This document shows positions 1 to 11,272 of a stretch of DNA of 64,000 nucleotides, one piece after another; the first letter of the stretch is position 1, and each line of letters opens with the position of its first letter. Below the pieces are notes generated by a model. That model was not told where the DNA came from, ran no database searches, and was given only the letters and a program-made list of their open reading frames with translations. Location of the stretch: contig NC_085869.1 in assembly GCF_034702125.1 (NCBI RefSeq), positions 48,570,042 through 48,634,041 on the forward strand. The letters are read 5' to 3'. The position numbers and the translations under genes were made by a program. The stretch is from Engraulis encrasicolus (taxonomy: Eukaryota; Chordata; Actinopteri; Clupeiformes; Engraulidae).

Positions 1-118
1 TGCGCGCAGCTGTCTGCTTTCAATTCAAAGCGACGCCCCAACTGTCGATCGACACATCCATAGACAGCATTACATCTATGGGCATTTTCTAGCCTGTAGG
101 CCTATTCATTTAATGTGT

Positions 119-1668
119 GTATAAACCAGTGTTAATTTCGTCAGCTTTTTAAAATTTAGTCTTAGTCTTAGTCACAATGACGAAAATCAATTTTAGTCTT
201 AGTCAAATGTAGTCATTGCCTTCACAATTTAGTCTTAGTCTTCGTCTAAATGACGAAAATTAATTTTAGTCATAGTCAAATTTTAGTCATTTTAGTCAAC
301 ATTTCACATTTTCGTCATTTTAGTCAAATTATTACACAAATTATTACTAGATAGCCTCTCTCTCTCGCATTAGAAGCTGCTACGTATTATTTGCTTTTGA
401 ATTTGATCACGTAGGCTACAAGCTCTTCTTCACCTGACCGCAGATTGCAGGCAGTGGAAAGACCAGACATCCCAATGAAGTCCAAGAAGTTTCCCTGATA
501 TTTGATAGTGGCTACCCGATGGCCGCGAGTCAGATAAAATATTCCTGATTTTAGACTTTGCAAGTTCTCGTTATTTCGATTGGCAATGCGGGACAGAGAA
601 CGATAATGTCTCGTGCGTCATTCCTGGAATACTTCAAATAGATTACGCGCACTTCGTAGGACGTCCTGCAAAAGTCCTGGGGGGAAAGTAGGCAGTTGTT
701 CTTTGCAGACTGGACGACAGAAAGGACATTGACAAACAATGGTTGAACACTAATGCTGTTTTGTTTGTCGGGATGTCGAGGGTCGATAAGCATCTCCAAG
801 GGTCTTTTAGTGTTGCCCTCGACGGGAACAAGTTTCAATTCTCCGCACTTTAAACCCTGATCGCCCACACATTGATTCTTATCAAATCTACAGTAGCCGT
901 GCCTCTGTTTAGACTACTTAAACAACGTTTCCCCTGTAGCCCGCGCATCCCTTAAACGTCTCCCGGTGTGTCTCATCTAAATAAATGCATGAATCCGATC
1001 TTCATGATTTGCTTGCAAACTGCCTATTCATACGGTTAAACAGCCAATATAGCAAACATTACAAAAGAACAGACAACGGACGTCGGCGTATGCGTAAGTG
1101 GAAAGGAGAAGAGGGGAAGCTCGAGGAGGTTTAAAATGACAGCATCAGAGGAAGATTGGCGCGAGTGACGGTAGCACTATTATCATGACTGTACAAACAC
1201 ACACGTCTTCGTTATGGACAAAAGGGTTGTTGAACATGTTTCAAAATTAACACTTGCCTCAACGTCGGCTCTTTCTTTTTCTCTTTCTGGGAAACATTTT
1301 AGGGCCTAAGCTCAACTGAACAGGACTCACTGAACTAGGCTACTTCTGATTGAGCCGCACCAGCGGCAGGCACTGCCTGCAGAGACAAGCAGGGCAACAG
1401 CGCATAATCTTCTATGAAGTTCAAGAAACAATTAACAATTACAAATTAATTTTAAACAATTAATTTTTTAATGTCCATTCGTCCATGGCTTGTAAATTTC
1501 GTCTCGTCTTAGTCTCCTTAACGAAAATCATTTTTTATTTTCGTCATATTTTTATGGTCTCGAAGCAATTTTTGTGCGTCATCGTCTCGTCATCGTCACG
1601 GGAAAAAGGGGCGTTGACGAAATATTTTCGTCATCGTCCTGGTTGACGAAATTAACACTGGTATAAAC
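119..1668. mobile_element. hAT-type DNA transposon, non-autonomous, with 8-bp TSD
   Basis: The element proper is 127-1660 (1534 bp). It begins CAGTGTTAATTTCGTCAGC and ends with the inverse of CAGTGTTAATTTCGTCAAC, so the terminal inverted repeats match at 18 of 19 positions. It is flanked by a perfect 8-bp direct repeat, gtataaac, at 119-126 and 1661-1668, which is the duplication size of the hAT superfamily. The outer ~200 bp on each side are rich in repeated 'TTAGTC' and 'GACGAAAAT' motifs. A 105-codon open frame (551-868, minus) resembles nothing I recognise. A diverged relative lies at 46471-47857. No transposase is visible. Confidence 0.9.
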
Positions 1669-1682
1669 GTGCATTATCAGTC

Positions 1683-2208
1683 TAAAGCTGGGCTTACACT
1701 GTGCGACTTTTGCCCCGATTTTGCCCCGATTTGGCACTCGCACGACTTTTTGAGAGTCGGGCCGATTTCTTGCTCAATCGCAGGTCACTTGTGAGTCTCG
1801 CATCGTGCAGTGTACATGGGGTAACGACAAGCGATTTCGCCTCACGATCGTGCAATCGCAGGGACGAAGGAAAATCAAAACTGTTTGAAATTCTGGTCGT
1901 GGCTCGTGCGTAAATCGCACAGTTAAAGCAGTGCTACGACCCGATTTGACACTCCACATGCACAAATTAATAGGGCTGTGCGATTCGCTGTTGAGCGCGA
2001 CCTCATCTCCCTCCTCTGCAGACCGGGGAAACATGCCTGTCGCGTCGTACCGTGGAAGCATTTCGCTCGCATCCGACTGTCGGCTCGTGTAGTGTGAGGA
2101 CGTGAGTCGTGCGTTGTGAACTTTTAAAAAGTGAAATTCCATCGTGCAGTGTGAGCAGAAGCTTAAGACCCACGAGTGAAAATATCGCACAGTGTATGCC
2201 CGGCTTAA
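1683..2208. mobile_element. PIF/Harbinger-like MITE, 520 bp, TAA duplication
   Basis: The element is 1686-2205. Its ends are AGCTGGGCTTACACTGTGCG and the inverse of AGCCGGGCATACACTGTGCG, and it is flanked by TAA on both sides (1683-1685 and 2206-2208). A 3-bp TWA duplication is the PIF/Harbinger hallmark. The interior is full of short 'TCGCAC' and 'GTGCGA' words. A second copy at 10356-12543 carries two nested insertions, and a degenerate fragment lies at 30237-30325. No coding capacity was recognised. Confidence 0.8.
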
Positions 2209-3518
2209 GACCAGCTGTCTTAGAAATGCACACCTCTGCTTATTTACTGACGAACCGTATGAAAAAGAAATGGCATGCAACAAGAGAAACGAAGCTGTCC
2301 ATCACTATGGCACTTGGCTGTATGCCAAATGGCTGAGAAAATCAACCATTATCTTTCTATTATTACAGCTGCACTTGGGACTCGAGCAGATGATTCTGCA
2401 ACTGGCTTAAATGTTGGCATAATTCCTTGCAGAGTCGGAACGCACAAACGATTATAGTCTACAGATACTGGAAAGGTCCGTGAATGATTTTTTAAAGGGT
2501 ATTTCGAAATGTAATGTAGGCCTACCCTTAATATAAAATTTGAAGCGTCGGTCACTTCCTTACAAAACATGCATGTGACTGGGTAGGCCAGGTAAGCCTA
2601 CTAATTATTTTCCACCATTACCAAACAAACAACACACAACCACGTTTTTCGTTGCGAACTGGATTAATGTTAAAGTGGCTATTGTGACACGTGAACTCCG
2701 ATTTCCCCCCCTACCAATTGCGGGTCGTTCTTCCAGCTACCTCCCGAGGTCGCGCTTTCCGCGTTTGGTCTTTTGTTTAGTGCCTACGCATGGGTCAAAC
2801 TTTGCGTGGAGCTGTGCATGTTTACCGCCAAGTTCTTTTTCTATAAATACCAAACCTTGCGGTGAACTTGGCGTGCGCAGTCTTTTGTGCGTACGCACCC
2901 GTTATAAATAAGGCCCCAGGTCTGTGATGTGAGAAGAAGAGGATTTCATGATAATTATTACATGTGCTACTCAAAATATTGGATACAGGAAAGTGAAGGA
3001 GATTACAATAAAGTGTGGGCTGGGTGAGGTCTATGATCTTTCGACATGTAGCCAAGGCGGATGCTTTCGCTGAGTTGGGACACCGCCTTAGCAACGTTCC
3101 TCAAAAAAGTTTTTTTTTTCATAAACTGGCCGGCTTGCACGGCTTGTACCAATCAGGGGGGCAAGATTTGGCTGGTTAGCTTCGCCGATTAGCAAGTCAC
3201 CATTTTCACATTTCCTACATCTACATCGCTCATGATGATTGGTGGGTACGTGATTTTTGTGTTGGGCGCACAGACCTTTGCAGGTCTGTGGTTGGGCACC
3301 TCCATGCATCCAATGCCCGTCTTCCACATAGCTTTCTGGTCAACCGTAAGTCAGTCAGTGGCATGTAATTGGCTGAGTAAACTGTCAGCGGAAATAACTC
3401 CATTTTGGAAGCTGAAAAAAAAACGTTCAATTTTGGCTGAATTCACTAGCTTAGCATTTCCCATTGAAATGACTGGAGGCGGGACTTATTCATTCTCTCC
3501 AGTTCTTATACTACCTCC
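2209..3518. other. Intergenic DNA, no gene recognised
   Basis: Only short overlapping open frames are present and none resembles a known protein. Around 2829-2873 there is a short inverted repeat (cgccaagttc and gaacttggcg). The segment 2890-2915, which ends in a 'TTATAAATAAGGCCCC' string, looks like the end of a dispersed repeat, but I could not find its partner end. Confidence 0.5.
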
Positions 3519-4607
3519 ATGGTACCCAGCGCTGGGAGTAACGTCGTTAGAGTATAACGTCGTTACTAACGGAGCCTCATTTTGAGTAACGGAATAATTA
3601 CTTAATTACTTTATCCATAACTGTAACGCCGTTGCCGTTACTCGGGAGGTAACGTTGCGCACTACAATTTTATGAATTGCAGCGCTAGTGTGCACTGGCA
3701 GCTGACAAAATCAAGGAGCAAATGGCAACGCTGAATAAATCTGTACCAAGCCGGCTTTTAATATGCTCACATTCACCCTTTGCATGCATGAGAACAAAAT
3801 AGCTGAACGTGATTTGCTAAAAAGTGTTAAGTGGGCGGAGTGTCGGCTATCTTGCTCCCACACGCGTAAACACAAGTCATTCTACACACAGAGCAGGGAG
3901 CGCATAAAGTATAGAAGATACAACAGCAGTAAAGCCGCGAGGTCGCATGTTCCAACGGTAAATACCGGAATCACGCTAGTTGCAGTCAAATGCAATAATA
4001 TTTATATCCAAAGTGCATATGCATTGGAAACAAAGTTATGTCCGTAACAAGCGACTCTAATTTCACTAAGCACCTCTCAACTTCTCATGGTGGCACACCC
4101 CCGTGCAGCTAGTTTCAGCTGCAGCAAAGAGGGAGGCAGAGGCAAGCCAAACCTGATTTCTCAGGACATGAGTGAGCTCAACAAAATAATTGCCAGGTAT
4201 GTGGTTGAAAACATGTCTATCCTATCCACTGTGGGGTCGGAGTTGTTAAGGGCTCTTGTTGCAAAAAAATCCATCTCGTGGAAGAGAAATGAGCACATCC
4301 CTAAACATGTTGTGAAGAACTGGATTAACATTCATCACTGATAATAGGCCTAGGTCATGAAGATATTTGATAGTAGCATCTTAAGCAAAAATAACGTCAC
4401 AGCCAAAATAACATCACAGAACAAGGATGACATTTTGACATTTTAAGCAAAAAAAGGAAAAAGTAACGCAAAAAAATCATTTTCCTGGTAACTAGTTACT
4501 TATATGGTGAAGTAACGCAGTTACTAACGCAATTACTTTTTGAAGAAGTAACTGATACTTGTAATAAGTTACTTTTTCAGAGTAACTTTCCCAGCACTGA
4601 TGGTACC
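3519..4607. mobile_element. hAT transposon remnant, 1073 bp, with 8-bp TSD
   Basis: The element is 3527-4599. It begins CAGCGCTGGGAGTAACG and ends in AACTTTCCCAGCACTG, so the outer ten bases form an inverted repeat with one mismatch. A perfect 8-bp duplication, atggtacc, flanks it (3519-3526 and 4600-4607). Both ends are rich in 'AGTAAC/GTTACT' words, typical of this hAT group. A plus-strand frame at 4087-4341 reads LNKIIARYVVENMSILSTVG, like the region of ZBED-type hAT transposases just after the BED finger. This is therefore a decayed or internally deleted copy of an autonomous element. Confidence 0.9.
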
Positions 4608-7200
4608 AATAGTTAAACGATATCTCCCAGCATGCCTGATCACAGGCTGTGGTAGGAAGACCCGCCCCTCCCTTGAATCGAGTCAGTCGAGACGGGGGCT
4701 CTTCATTTCACGTTGCTTGCTTTGGCTGGCTATAGTTAGCATACAGCAGTGAGATAGATAACAATGAAGGTCTTAATCTGTAAATCAATTATTAACAAAG
4801 TTCTCTATGCTCTGTTTTTGAAAGTTATGGCCGATATTTGGCTACAAACAGTGTGTTGAGGACATCAAACTGGTTTAACAATAGCTGTGGCTATCCCTAT
4901 TGAAGAGAAGGACTTTTTATCCCCCTGCATGTAATACTACTTAAAAACAAACTGCTACTTATACGTTTTGAATGCTAAGCCCCTCTTTAGGCTACAAACA
5001 AAGTTTTGATCAACTTGAAGATGTACGTATCTCTGCTGTTTTGTTGACAAAACGGTCTGGGGACCTCCCCTTTGCTAGGTTTGTTTTATGGTATACTGGG
5101 GCCCAGGCTTTTAGCTAGGGGGGCGTCTGGGTGTCTTTTCGACGCCCTATTTTGAAAATAAAAATTTGGACGCCCTACTTTTTTAGTAGGACTCCCTAAA
5201 GACGTCCTTTGTTTTCCACTTTGTCCGCGTTATCCATGCTGATGTTCAAAATTCGCTGAGTCCGAGCTTTCACACGATGGACGATTTTTATTTACACCGC
5301 CATTTTGGAAGTTTTAGAAGATAAAATATAAAATACACCTAACCGGCTCCATCCTCCAGGTCTGTCCTACGCTGCGCTGCGCAGCGCATTCTGCTCGTCC
5401 ACCTTCTTCCCCCTCCCCTCACTGGCCGCCAGAGCATTGAAGAAATAAAACTCAACAGCACTCAAATTTTGCTTAGTAGAGCAGGTCCGGCATAAACGCG
5501 TTGTCCTGACCGTCTGTTACAATGCGATGCGACACACAAAGGACGGCCGGCTCTCCACTGCACTTTAATAAACAATGGAATCATCCGATGCGAGGCACGA
5601 GTTTGGAGTTTGTTACAACAGACGTGACCGCTGTAAAATAAAAACTTAACAGGCAATGCTTTGATCATGTCTTGTTAACTTTGTTGGCCACGAAGCATAG
5701 TGACCAAAACTTAGCAGCAACTTTGAAAAATGGTCAAGTCATCATCAGAAGAAAACGGCCGTCTTGTAAAACATGTGCTTGTGTGAAAAGGTAGGTAGGG
5801 ACTTTGCGACGCTATTTAATGCCTACATATTACGTGAACAAAAATGTCTCTAATGTAGCTGCACCTGCAATATAGCCAAACTTATTCGAGAAAACCTGAT
5901 GCAGCCCGAGTCCAAATTGAATGCATCAGAAGTGAATTCGCCTTCTTGATGGGTGCGTCACGTGTATATAATAGAATATATGCGCATGTACATTTCAGCT
6001 ACCATATTACCTGAAATATTTTGGAGGGCTGATATAACAAAAAAAAACCTAGTAGGTAATTGAATCTTCTTTTCTCTGCCTACCATTCAACCATGAGTGA
6101 TTGGCTCTGTTCACCCACCAGTTTGAACTAAATAACTAAGAACTAAGAAATAAGATTTCTTTGGTTCAAAAATGTTCAAAAAGTTCAAAAATGTAAAAAA
6201 AATCCAATTTGGCAAAAAATAAATCCGAAAAAAAGGAATTTGAGAAAAAATAAAACGGAATTTGAGAAAAATTAAAACGGATTTCATAGGGCCCTACTTG
6301 TGCCTGCGGGTCGAGGCGCCGCGGGGCACCCGCGACGGCGCTCGGCAAAGCCGCACGGCGCCACGCACAATGACAGGTTAAAAAAAGTTAGACACCCTAA
6401 AAAAAAATCCTGCCTAAAAGCCTGCTGGGGCCTCATGTACGAAGCTCACTTACAGACAAAAAAGCTACTTAAGTTGTTTTCCACGGCCACGGTCAGATGT
6501 ACTAAAACAGACTAGACGTGGAAAACTGCGGATCTCCAAGCGAATTTCAGGGTTGCTGTGGAAGTTTCCGTAAGTGTGGAAGTTGCCGCAAGTGGTGCAT
6601 TGCGTCTTTTTGGCGGCACACAGAGGCATGTAGCGCAACTACATGTGTTGTAAGCGGTCGGAAATATTGCAGAGATGCAGCCAGTTAAACGTGGATTTTA
6701 ATGTTGAGGCGCGTGATTTAAAAAAGAAAAAGAAAACCACCTCAACCATATTATTGTTGAGGCAGCTGGTTAAAATGAAGCGGACTCATGAAACTATCGT
6801 GAGCGGACTGAGGAAACAACGACATTGGATGCCCATCAGCAGTATTATTTCAAGTATTTGAATATTTTCTGGATCTGCGATGTGTCTTCTCGCATTTGTT
6901 GGGAATGTCCTCACCGCAGTGCTTGTCTTTCTCTTTTAATAAGGCTACAACATTAGTCCATCAATTAACAGGTGATTTTATAGGCTAACTGAGTATTGAC
7001 TGCAAGTTATTCATACATGTGGCGTAGCCTATGTGTACATTTGTCATCTTTCATATTTATACCCGACATAAATGTTCATTTCTCGGAAGCCTTGGCGACT
7101 GCCTCATCGCAATGTGTTTTGATGTAATGCCTTGTAAATATCAATTGTTGGGAAACCTGCATTGAACTGCAGTATAACATGACAGTTTTTTCTGCAGTCC
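4608..7200. other. Intergenic DNA with unclassified repeat ends
   Basis: No gene is recognised. The segment from about 5098 (TACTGGGGCCCAGGC) to 6298 (CATAGGGCCCTA) may be one DNA element. Its right end carries a run of degenerate 'AAAACGGAATTTGAG' units (6190-6290), but I found no matching duplication. 6300-6370 is unusually GC-rich. 6400-7200 holds no feature that I can name. Confidence 0.35.
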
Positions 7201-7204
7201 TCAC

Positions 7205-7332
7205 ATTAAGTATTACCAATGCCTGATTTTATAAAGTTTTTGTTCAGAACAGTTCTACAAGTTATACAAATTATTAGCAACAGTCCATGATACACCTCAT
7301 GCTCATGAATCTCATGTCAGGGTATCCATAGT
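7205..7332 (-). pseudogene. crygm exon 3 remnant (last 19 codons plus 3' UTR)
   Basis: On the minus strand 7274-7330 reads [18 protein letters not shown] followed by TAA. This matches the C-terminal end of the intact copies (for example [19 protein letters not shown] in crygm-B), with Arg to Cys, Ser to Cys and Trp to Cys changes and a lost final Tyr. The sequence below the stop (7241-7273) also resembles the 3' UTR of crygm-A around 7507-7530. Homology stops abruptly at about 7332, so nothing of the rest of exon 3 remains. It lies about 200 bp 3' of crygm-A and looks like a scar of a lost tandem copy, perhaps from unequal crossing over. Confidence 0.8.
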
Positions 7333-7527
7333 AAAATAAATAAATAATAATTATAAAAACAATCAGTAGTGCTTTGTCTTCAATTCTTTATATTTGAGAT
7401 CTTGGATGGACATTGGGCATTTCTGTTGTTTTAACAGTGCATAAATAAATTAAGAGAAAGAATATGCAGCAATTTAAAACAATCAGAAACATAGATTTAA
7501 AGTTTGTGTTCAGAACATTTCTACAAA

Positions 7528-8446
7528 TTAGTACATAGAGTCAGTGATACGCCTCATGCTGCTGAATCTCATGTTGGGGTATCCCATGTTTCTCCAGTTT
7601 CTGTACTCTCCAGGGGGGAAGTAGTACTGTCTCCCTCTGTAATGGGGCTGCTCATACATGAGCCAGTGACCATCCATCACGTTGCAAGACATGCAGTGGT
7701 TCATACGGTAGCGATCCATGATGGAGTCACAGTCATCCATGCACTCGTGCATCTGACCACCGAAGTCCTCCCTCTCGTAGATCTTCATTCTGTAGTTTCC
7801 TCTGTGCTGTAATGAAGATATGTTGCACTTAGCAGTTGAATAATATTGATAATACATAATACTATCTAAAGCACAGACTGAATATATTGGAATAGTACGA
7901 TCATGCTGAAAACTTACCATGGGGATGTGGCGGCAGGATCTGATCCCGTTGTTCCAACCCCACATGCTCATGTAGTCGGGGTACTCTCCCCTCCTCATGA
8001 AGTACTGGTTGCCCATGTAGTTGGGCTGGTCGTACATCATCCAGCAGCCACTGTGCACCCTGAAGGAGTGGCAGCGGCTCAGGTGGGAGGAGAAATCACC
8101 CATGTCTCCCATGCACTCCCAGGAGCGACCCTGGAAGTTCCTGTCCTCGTAGAACACGATCTGGAAAACCAGCAATTGCACAATATGTCATGTTTTCTTG
8201 TAGAGGTTTTAAAACAAATTAGACTAAACAGTTGGGCATACTTCTCAGGGTATCAGGTACAGAGGTACAAAGTAACACAATTCTAAATTTGAAATAATTT
8301 TAAATTAGTTGTCTTTTTTTGTTTGTTTCATCAGTTCATGTTCTAACTTGATTATACGTGAAGTTCAGTGGAAGGCCAGATTCCTTTTCAAATCACATCA
8401 AAATGTTTCTATAAGTTTAGACATTTCAGTTTACCTTGCCGTGCAT
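7528..8446 (-). CDS. crygm: Gamma-M crystallin A (3 exons, 177 aa)
   Basis: Structural lens protein: two beta-gamma-crystallin domains, four Greek keys, soluble in fibre cells. Exon 1 is 8435-8446 (MHGK), exon 2 is 7918-8160 (residues 5-85), exon 3 is 7528-7806 (residues 86-177, stop TAA). Introns are GT-AG and phase 0: 274 bp and 111 bp. Domain 1 shows [19 protein letters not shown] and MRRGEYPDY. Domain 2 shows [16 protein letters not shown] and PPGEYRNW. There are 22 Met in 177 residues, typical of fish gamma-M crystallins. Cys-24 of most paralogues is Met here. The start is the only ATG before the exon 1 donor and lies 63 bp below the TATA box. Intron 2 is open and in frame (see findings). 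No canonical AATAAA was found; AATATA stands at the equivalent place near 7390. Nearest relative in the window is crygm-B. Confidence 0.96.
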
Positions 8447-8502
8447 GGTTCTGGTTGTTGTTGGGGTTTGAGCTAGGCTGAGTGGCTGTGGTCGCCAAGC
8501 TG

Positions 8503-8566
8503 TTTTATACCTATGGCAACACAGAGATATGGGGGCTGCCTTTGTGTCAAAGGCCTTAGTCAGCTG
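8503..8566 (-). promoter_or_regulatory. crygm-A promoter: TATA box with MAF- and SOX-like sites
   Basis: On the minus strand TATAAAA lies at 8509-8503, 63 bp before the ATG. Upstream are CACAAAGG (8546-8539, SOX-like) and AGCTGACTAAGG (8565-8554, a MARE half-site). CCTTTG at 8553-8548 makes the SOX part a near palindrome. The same order and spacing recur in four other copies. Maf and Sox control of gamma-crystallin promoters is known in vertebrates; use here is inferred. Confidence 0.7.
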
Positions 8567-8761
8567 TATGCTATAGTAAATCCTACCTCTGGGTACTATA
8601 GACAAGAAAGGGTCATTATTCCCAGCCTTGTGGGGGAGTAAAAAGAGAATTTTCTACCCTATGCATTGTTTACCAAAGGCACAGTTTCCCCCTCTTTAAA
8701 CATGTAATGACAGAACAAAACAACATAAGTTATTTTAAAAGAGTTGCATGTAGCACATCAT

Positions 8762-9132
8762 TGAGTGCGTTCATATGCAGTTCAGTATCCCGAATATGAC
8801 TGGATACTAAGTATCCCGAATTTGTGTTTGAACATTATAAGCACCTTTATCTCGGATAAGCCCTTATTCATAACTTTGAGTAATCGGGATACGCTAGGTG
8901 GAGTATTCCGATAGATACTGATGCGTGTAAACACCTTATCCCAGATACCGAGGCCTCCCATAAAACACTGTTGCTGGTATCTAGACTACAAGCATTTGAC
9001 GGGAATTCTATAACGGCCAATAATGTAGACTGGGATATAACACTCTGTGCTCATAAACTCCTAATCCTGAATTTGATCATAACTGGGAAAAGCCTCCTAT
9101 TCAGGATACTGAACTGCATATAAACACACTCA
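8762..9132. mobile_element. MITE with ~30-bp terminal inverted repeats
   Basis: The left end TGAGTGCGTTCATATGCAGT and the inverse of the right end, TGAGTGTGTTTATATGCAGT, match at 18 of 20 positions and continue into TCAGTATCC. The element is about 371 bp and AT-rich, with repeated 'GGATAC' and 'TATCC' words. It sits just 5' of the crygm-A promoter. I could not fix the target duplication, so the superfamily is open. Confidence 0.75.
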
Positions 9133-10352
9133 TAGTTATTTTCTTGGCAATAGCTTCCTCGCTTTTTTTGTCAGGTGTAACCACATGGTAAATAATTCTT
9201 TGTTACAAAGATTTGTGTAAAAATAATTTTAATTTTAATAACCGAAGACCTAACCCAAATATAAAATAGTTTGTAATCCAGAATAACAAAACAAAGAATT
9301 CACACTCTACAGGATGAATCATAGTGTTAAACAAATAATAGAATATCTTGAATTCATGAACATTGTTTATCCACCCTTTGTGCATGGACCACCATGGTGA
9401 TCTTTAGTACCCAGTGAATTTTCTTAGTATATAGAGCACATGTTTGCTGCTCATTAATGACACCTGATCTATTTTGCATTATCTGTGATATCCATATTTG
9501 ATATTCCTGAGCCCTGCAGGTGTTCACTTAGATCTCGAGATTCCTGCCAGGGCAGGGTTCGGCGCTACATCAGTGACACTTCAGGACCATGGATAGCTAC
9601 CTCACCCAATGCGCCGTTATTGTTTTCAATTGTGTTTGTCATTAACGCTTAAACTGACTTATATTTTCCTCCACAAGGTTGATTTCTCATGCTTCACAGG
9701 CACTCGCTCTCTATAGGATGTCTGTCAAGTAGATGTCCTGGACACTGTGTAGTTCTTACTATCCATCCTGCCAACACAGGCAATATAGAACTAAACCTGG
9801 TTATGTTTTTGGCTCCTTATAGGGCTGTGTTTTGAGTTGCACATTGCAAACTTCTCAGGTGCTTTGGCTCCTATTAAACCCTTAGTTGCACTGATCTGTC
9901 CTGTAAGCTGTTTATTGGTGTCTTAAGTTTAACTTAATAATGGAATTGCTTGGGCTGTTGGTGCTGGAATATGCTTGCCGCAGAATACTGTATGCGTATG
10001 TTCACCCCTCATGCACTGATGAATTACCATGCATATTTTATTACCATTTTGCATGCAGCAGCTTGAATGCAAGGTTATGCGATGCATGGGCATGTGGCAG
10101 TATTGACAGAGCCATGAGGGGTGATGATGCACATGATTGCTTTGGTGATTGATGCACTATGCATTGCATTACTGCTTCAGCTGCATGCATGTCTCATTTT
10201 GCCTCGTTCCTTTATTCAGCTGAAGCAACAGTGGGGAGCGGCCTAATGAGACCTGTGCCTTCTGTCAAGACCTGCTTAAAAGCTCTTCGAGAGGCTTTCT
10301 TACTGGGACTATGGCTTTTGCCTCTCCAGCCTGCGTCTTGTGTTTAGATTAT
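9133..10352. other. Intergenic DNA, no gene recognised
   Basis: Nothing resembles a coding exon. The only structure is a cluster of TGCA-containing words at 10010-10200, reported as a finding. Confidence 0.5.
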
Positions 10353-10361
10353 TTAAGCTGG

Positions 10362-11040
10362 GTTTACACCATACCTGTCAACTTTGAGCTCCCAAAATCC
10401 GGGAAAATTCCCACATTTTAAGCCAAAATCCGGGAAAATTTCCAAAGGCCAAATTTTGACAGTCAATGGGATGACAGACAGATCGGACGGTGCGTTCTAT
10501 GCTTTTCACAACAGCGCTCGTGCAAAGACAGATTCTGTCTAAAATCCCTCAGCACACGTTTTACAGCGTGGAGAAACAATGCAATGAAAACAAAACAATG
10601 AAATGAGCGCAATGAGTTGCTTCTTGTTGTTTTGTCGCACAAGTTGTCTGTTCGTGCAAAACTTCGTGCTGGTACAGGTTGTGATTAGGTTAATCGCATG
10701 ATTCGCTGTTACGAGGCTGTTTTATGCGTTGCATGAACTGACGGTTTCTGAGGGAAATAGTGGGCGCACAAGCGCTACGGAGCTCGAGATTGACAGCTCG
10801 TATTTTCAAGGAACTTCAATTCTTGGTATCTGGCATACCGTCTTCTGGCACGTAGCTTGATAAGCAAGACCCTCTGTGTCTCTCTTCAAGAGGGGGTGTG
10901 GCTCGTCGGACAGGGCCGTGGGTAGCCTATAAATAGCCTACAGGACCAACGGTGTTTTTTGATAATGTGACAAATCCGGGATATTTCGGGAAATTAGTCA
11001 AAAATAGGGATTTTCCCGGGAAATTAGGGATGGTTTACAC
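10362..11040. mobile_element. Nested insertion 1 (hAT-like, 663 bp)
   Basis: The insert 10370-11032 begins CATACCTGTCAAC and ends in AAATTAGGGATG. It is flanked by gtttacac (10362-10369 and 11033-11040), and the match extends to nine bases. Both ends carry repeated 'CCGGGAAA' and 'TTTCCCGG' words. The 8-bp duplication suggests hAT, although the terminal repeats are weak (6 of 8 bases). No open frame was recognised. Confidence 0.7.
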
Positions 11041-11272
11041 TGTGCAACTTCTTGTCCGATTTTGCCACGATTTGTCATTCGCACGACTTTTAGGCAGTTG
11101 GGCCAATTTCTTGCTCAATCACAGTTCAATCGTGAGTCTCGCATCGTGTAGTGCACATGGGGTAACGACAAGCGATTTCACCTCACGATCGTGCAATCGT
11201 AGAGTCGCAAGAAAATCAAAGCTGTTTGAAATCCTGGTCGTCCCTCGTGAGTAAATCGCACAGTTAAAGCAG

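Noticed and set aside
551..868. 105-codon minus-strand frame inside the hAT element
   Set aside because: No recognisable domain or homologue; kept only as an open point of that element, not called as a gene.
2829..2905. Two TATAAATA words as a promoter
   Set aside because: No coding exon downstream on either strand; probably part of a dispersed repeat end.
7504..8286. Long plus-strand frames opposite crygm-A exons (and the same opposite all other copies), rich in His, Val and Pro
   Set aside because: They are antisense shadows: the many ATG (Met) codons read as CAT (His) on the other strand, and the pattern repeats at every crygm copy (for example 15754-16017, 28158-28418, 39978-40217, 61652-62047).
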